Origin: Haloplasmatales bacterium 4B
GTDB lineage: Bacteria; Bacillota_I; Bacilli_A; Haloplasmatales; Haloplasmataceae
Reading direction: 5' to 3'
NCBI GenBank assembly: GCA_003586005.1
Contig: NSKI01000002.1
Coordinates: forward strand, 1-64,000
DNA length: 64,000 bases
Part shown: piece after piece, positions 60,145 through 64,000 of the stretch
How the letters are laid out: each line of letters opens with the position of its first letter
How positions within the stretch are numbered: the first letter of the stretch is position 1
Translations under genes and position numbers: made by a program
The notes under the pieces: model-generated
What the model saw: the letters and a program-made list of their open reading frames with translations, nothing else
The model's database searches: none
Told to the model about the DNA's origin: nothing

Positions 60145-62694
60145 TTGTTTGAATTTAATTTAAATAGTAAAAAGGTAGTATTTGAGGAAGATATAAACTT
60201 TCTTGAATACTTAAGAGAACACGCCAACTTTACTTCGGTAAAGAATGGGTGTGGAGAAGGGGTGTGCGGTGCCTGTATGATCCTTGTAGATGGCAAACCT
60301 ACAAGGGCTTGTATCTTAACAACATCAAGTGTTAGTGGAAAAAACATCTTGACAATTGAAGGACTATCACAGTTTGAAAAAGAGGCTTATAGTTGGGCTT
60401 TTGCTCAAGCAGGAGCTGTACAATGTGGATTTTGCACTCCGGGAATGATTATTAGCGCTAAAGGATTGATAGACAATAACTCAAATCCATCAAAAGAAGA
60501 TATTAAAGCTGCAATCAAAGGAAATATTTGTCGCTGTACAGGATATGTTAAGATAATTGAAGCAATAAAATTGGCTGCGACTTGTATTAGTTCAGGGAAA
60601 ATAATAATTAGAAAAAAATTCTCTGGGAAAATTGGCGAAAGAATTCCGAGAATTGATGCCAAAGATAAGATATTAGGTATCGCACAATTTGTTGATGACA
60701 TGAAAATTAATGACATGATATATGGGTCTGCATTAAGATCAATTTATCCTCGTGCTAGAGTATTAAGCATTGATATTGATGAAGCATTAAAACATCCCGA
60801 TGTTGTTGCAATCATTACAGCCAAGGATATTCCAGGTAATAGATTTATTGGTCATATTGTAAAAGACTGGCCAGCTTTGATTGCTATTGGTGAAGAAACA
60901 AGGTATTTAGGTGATTCGGTGGCACTTGTTGCTGCAAAAAATAAACAGTCATTAACTGAAATTAAGAATTTAATTAAGGTAACTTATGAAGAATTAAAGC
61001 CCATTAGTAGTCCGGCTATGGCCATGAAAGCTAGTTCACCGAAAATACATGAGTCCGGAAACATTTTGAAAGTAGAAAGAGTAAAAAGAGGCAATGTTGA
61101 AGAAGCATTTAAAAATTCAAAATATGTACTCACAAATCATTATTCTTTGCCTTTTACAGAACATGCTTTTTTAGAACCTGAAAGTGCTCTGGCATTGCCA
61201 GATGGAGAAGGCATAACAGTATACACTGGATCGCAAGGAATTTATGATGAACAAAGAGAAATTTCAGAACTACTGGGATTACCAAAGCATTTAGTTAGAA
61301 CAATTAGCAAATATGTTGGTGGTGGTTTTGGTGGGAAAGAAGATATGAGTGTTCAACATCATGCAGCTTTACTTTCTTGGTATACAAAAAAACCTGTTAA
61401 AGTAACATTAAGTCGAAAAGAAAGCATTATAGTTCATCCAAAACGGCATGCTATGGAAATTACAGCAACCACATCTTGCGATGAACTAGGGAATATTACC
61501 GCCTTTAAGGCATCAATTGTAGCCGATACTGGGGCATATGCTTCATTAGGAGGACCAGTTTTACAAAGAGCATGTACCCATGCAGCGGGTCCATACAGAT
61601 GCCCAAATGTTGATATTGAAGGAATGGCTGTTTATACAAATAATCCTCCTGGGGGAGCCTTTAGAGGTTTTGGAGTGACACAATCTGTTTTTGCTAGTGA
61701 GTGCAATTTAAATCTTTTGGCAGAAAAAATAGGGATATCTGCATGGGAGATTAGGTATAGAAATGCAATATTACCCGGGCAAGTACTACCAAATGGGCAG
61801 ATTGCCGATAATGGCACAGCTATAAAGGAAACACTAGTTGCTCTCAAGGAAGAATATGAAAAACATAAATATTCTGGAATTGCCTGCGCTATGAAAAACT
61901 CTGGTTTAGGTGTAGGGGTTCCAGATTTTGGAAGGTGTAAGCTAGTAATCAAGGATGGTTTGGTTCATATAAGAACAAGTGCTGCTTGTATGGGGCAAGG
62001 GGTAGCTACAATAACTAGCCAAATTGTTTGTGAAACAACTGGACTTTTACCAGATGACATAATTGTAGATGCACCTGATTCATTCCTTACCCCAGATTCA
62101 GGAACTTCAACTGCATCTAGGCAGACTTTATTTACTGGTGAAGCTACAAAATTAGCCGCATTAAAACTTAAAGAACGCTTATTAAAAAATTCATTAGTAG
62201 AACTTGAATCAATTGAATTTTATGGAGAGTATCAAGGGATTACTGACCCCATTAATTCAAGTAAAGACCACCCAATAAGTCATGTTGCTTATGGATATGC
62301 AACACAATTAGTAATATTAGATAATGATGGAAAATTAGAAAAAGTAATAGCAGCGCATGATGTAGGAAACGCTATTAATCCAACAAATGTTGAGGGGCAA
62401 ATTGAAGGTGGAGTTGTTATGGGATTAGGGTATGCCTTAACAGAAGATTATCCGCTTATTAATTCAGTTCCAAAGGCAAAATTTGGTACTTTAGGATTAT
62501 TTAAATCAAAAGATATTCCAGAAATTAAAACGATAATAATTGAGAAAAATACTTCGGATTTAGCATACGGTGCAAAAGGAATTGGGGAGATTACTTCTAT
62601 ACCTACAGCTCCTGCTGTTCAAGGAGCTTACTATAAGTTTGATGGTAAGTTTAGATTAAAGCTTCCACTTGAAGGAACGTTTTATCGTAAATAA
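60145..62694 (+). CDS. xdhD: selenium-dependent xanthine dehydrogenase-type enzyme (XdhD/YgfN)
   Basis: The product has 849 residues and fuses the 2Fe-2S subunit (residues 1-~155: GCGEGVCGACMILVDG, QCGFCTPGMI, NICRCTGYV) directly to the molybdopterin domain. The latter has YVGGGFGGKEDM, GAFRGFGVTQ, AACMGQGVATIT, SGTSTASRQTL and the active Glu in GAKGIGEITSIPTAPAV. There is no FAD domain. Family members carry a labile selenium atom at the molybdenum centre, not selenocysteine; no in-frame TGA is present. TTG 60145, seven bases after GGAGGTG, is the preferred start. GTG 60136 overlaps the hyuA stop and the ribosome-binding site. Confidence 0.92.
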   Translation: MFEFNLNSKKVVFEEDINFLEYLREHANFTSVKNGCGEGVCGACMILVDGKPTRACILTTSSVSGKNILTIEGLSQFEKEAYSWAFAQAGAVQCGFCTPGMIISAKGLIDNNSNPSKEDIKAAIKGNICRCTGYVKIIEAIKLAATCISSGKIIIRKKFSGKIGERIPRIDAKDKILGIAQFVDDMKINDMIYGSALRSIYPRARVLSIDIDEALKHPDVVAIITAKDIPGNRFIGHIVKDWPALIAIGEETRYLGDSVALVAAKNKQSLTEIKNLIKVTYEELKPISSPAMAMKASSPKIHESGNILKVERVKRGNVEEAFKNSKYVLTNHYSLPFTEHAFLEPESALALPDGEGITVYTGSQGIYDEQREISELLGLPKHLVRTISKYVGGGFGGKEDMSVQHHAALLSWYTKKPVKVTLSRKESIIVHPKRHAMEITATTSCDELGNITAFKASIVADTGAYASLGGPVLQRACTHAAGPYRCPNVDIEGMAVYTNNPPGGAFRGFGVTQSVFASECNLNLLAEKIGISAWEIRYRNAILPGQVLPNGQIADNGTAIKETLVALKEEYEKHKYSGIACAMKNSGLGVGVPDFGRCKLVIKDGLVHIRTSAACMGQGVATITSQIVCETTGLLPDDIIVDAPDSFLTPDSGTSTASRQTLFTGEATKLAALKLKERLLKNSLVELESIEFYGEYQGITDPINSSKDHPISHVAYGYATQLVILDNDGKLEKVIAAHDVGNAINPTNVEGQIEGGVVMGLGYALTEDYPLINSVPKAKFGTLGLFKSKDIPEIKTIIIEKNTSDLAYGAKGIGEITSIPTAPAVQGAYYKFDGKFRLKLPLEGTFYRK

Positions 62695-62715
62695 TGCATT
62701 GATTGGAGGGAATTT

Positions 62716-64000
62716 ATGCAAGAAATTTATGCTGTAAAGGGAAACATAATTTATACAAAAACTATTAGTGAGTATACGATATGTGAGAATGGATATGTTG
62801 TTGTTTTAGGTAAAAAAGTAAAAGGTGTTTATGAGAAACTAGATGAAGAGTTAAGCAATATTAAAGTGCTTGACTATGGTGATGCAATTATTATTCCAGG
62901 GTTTGTAGATCTTCATGTTCATGCACCACAATTTGCAAACATCGGTCTAGGTCTAGATAAGGAGCTAATGCCTTGGCTTGAGGCATATACCTTTCCAGAA
63001 GAAGGTAAATATAATGATGTAAATTATGCTAAAGAAGTGTATTCACATTTCGTGAGAGATCTCTGGAAATGTGGGACTACAAGGGCTAGTGTTTTTGGTA
63101 CTATTCACAAGGAAGCTACGAAGTTATTAATGGATTTATTTGCCGAAGCAGGTTTGGGAGCATATGTTGGTAAAGTCAATATGAACAGAAATTCACCAGA
63201 CTATTTAACAGAAGATACACAGGCTTCTATAACTGATACTTTAGAAATGTTGAATGAATATAAAAATAAATATGAACTTGTTAAACCGATTATAACGCCT
63301 AGATTTGTCCCAAGTTGTACTATCGAATTATTAAAGAGTCTTGGTGATTTAGCGAAACAAACTATTACGCCAGTACAATCACATTTAAGTGAAAATTTAG
63401 GCGAAATTAGTTTTGTCAAAGATTTACATCCAGATGCGAGAAATTATGCCAATATTTATGATGAAGCAGGATTATTTGGGGATGTTCCGACTATAATGGC
63501 TCATTGTGTATTAGTAAATGAAGAAGAAATCGAATTAATGGTTAGAAAAAGAGTGTTTGTTGCTCATAGTCCGAATTCTAATTGTAATTTATCAAGTGGT
63601 ATTGCACCAATACGAAGATTAGTTACAAGAGGCGTTCCGGTAGGACTTGGTAGTGATGTGTCAGGTGGGCATAATTTATCGATGATGAGTGTGATTGTAA
63701 GTAGTGCTCAAGTATCAAATATTAAATGGATTGAAAGTAACAGAGTTGATAAACCTTTTACTACTGCTGAGTTATTTTATTTAGCAACAAAAGGTGGCGG
63801 GAAATTCTTTGGAGAAGTAGGAAGTTTTGAAAGCGGATACGAATTTGATGCATTAATTATTGATGATAGCAATTTACCAACCTTTAGACCATTATCTATT
63901 GAAGAAAGACTACAAAAGTTTATTTATACTGGTGATGACAGAAATATTATTGACCGATTTGTTGCTGGAAAGAAAATAACAGAACCAAATTGTTATTTGA
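62716..64000 (+). CDS. guaD: guanine deaminase (3' end beyond window)
   Basis: 428 residues are visible from ATG 62716 (GGAGGGAA upstream), and the frame is still open at the last base. The amidohydrolase metal sites are PGFVDLHVHAPQ, SHLSENLGEI and MAHCVLVNEEE, with the late Asp in GLGSDVSGGHNLSM. The early PQFANIGLGLDKELMPWLEAY block is typical of guanine deaminase. It converts guanine to xanthine, the entry substrate for the hydroxylases in the island. The last visible residues (NCYL) are near the expected C-terminus of the family. Confidence 0.9.
   Translation, partial: MQEIYAVKGNIIYTKTISEYTICENGYVVVLGKKVKGVYEKLDEELSNIKVLDYGDAIIIPGFVDLHVHAPQFANIGLGLDKELMPWLEAYTFPEEGKYNDVNYAKEVYSHFVRDLWKCGTTRASVFGTIHKEATKLLMDLFAEAGLGAYVGKVNMNRNSPDYLTEDTQASITDTLEMLNEYKNKYELVKPIITPRFVPSCTIELLKSLGDLAKQTITPVQSHLSENLGEISFVKDLHPDARNYANIYDEAGLFGDVPTIMAHCVLVNEEEIELMVRKRVFVAHSPNSNCNLSSGIAPIRRLVTRGVPVGLGSDVSGGHNLSMMSVIVSSAQVSNIKWIESNRVDKPFTTAELFYLATKGGGKFFGEVGSFESGYEFDALIIDDSNLPTFRPLSIEERLQKFIYTGDDRNIIDRFVAGKKITEPNCYL

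Noticed and set aside
60145-62694. Selenocysteine-containing enzyme
   Set aside because: XdhD-type selenium is a labile atom at the molybdenum centre; there is no in-frame TGA and the gene reads through normally.
1-64000. Mycoplasma-type code with TGA as tryptophan
   Set aside because: TGG is used for Trp throughout, and TGA ends several core genes at the expected length (spmA, dapB neighbour, hyuA).

Overview
This window comes from the chromosome of an AT-rich, endospore-forming bacterium of the Bacillota. It uses the standard bacterial code: TGG encodes Trp and TGA terminates genes such as spmA. Gene content and order from spoIIA to radC follow Bacillus subtilis in shortened form: spoIIA, spoVA, scpAB, dacB-spmAB-rluB, cmk/S1, der, gpsA, spoIVA, hbs, aroC-aroB-aroA, dapB, cca, dnaD, nth, folC, a spoIIB-like gene, radC. 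The short intergenic spaces, strong AT bias and cmk-S1 fusion suggest a deep or reduced Bacilli lineage (the Turicibacter/Haloplasma/Erysipelotrichia neighbourhood is possible), but that placement is inference.

Layout: 1-5000 is an accessory zone. It holds the end of an Rhs/YD-repeat polymorphic toxin with a membrane immunity protein, then an orphan Rhs tip with its own immunity protein, then decayed transposase pieces (a zinc-ribbon fragment, IS3-like, IS66, IS21 IstB). 5000-38300 is a mostly core block of sporulation, chromosome segregation, translation, aromatic amino acid and lysine synthesis, and DNA repair genes. It also contains a tail-anchored protein made largely of 46 seven-residue repeats, in the cmk operon, and a WG-repeat protein pair. 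38300-43200 is a second accessory zone. It contains two degenerate copies of the radC 3' end, a secreted InlB-repeat protein broken by two compensating frameshifts, an AAC(6')-like acetyltransferase and small unknown proteins.

43500-64000 is a single metabolic island for anaerobic purine/ureide breakdown, of the xdh-ygeW-ygfK-ssnA-ygeY-hyuA-xdhD-guaD type known from E. coli and gut anaerobes. Two molybdenum hydroxylase systems (a three-gene set and a fused selenium-linked type), guanine deaminase, a hydantoinase, a knotted carbamoyltransferase, a YgeY hydrolase and molybdenum cofactor enzymes (MocA, MogA) lie together. No YgeX-type diaminopropionate ammonia-lyase is present. Two other fold-type II PLP enzymes occupy its usual place. 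A TetR regulator lies inside the island, and a shared 16-bp operator-like palindrome sits at three promoters in it. Two of those promoters also carry cre-like (CcpA) sequences. The island runs off the right edge inside guaD.

Regulatory signals support the sporulation setting: Spo0A boxes lie before spoIIAA, before a permuted NlpC/P60-like gene and before the InlB-repeat gene. No tRNA, rRNA, CRISPR array or integrase was recognised.
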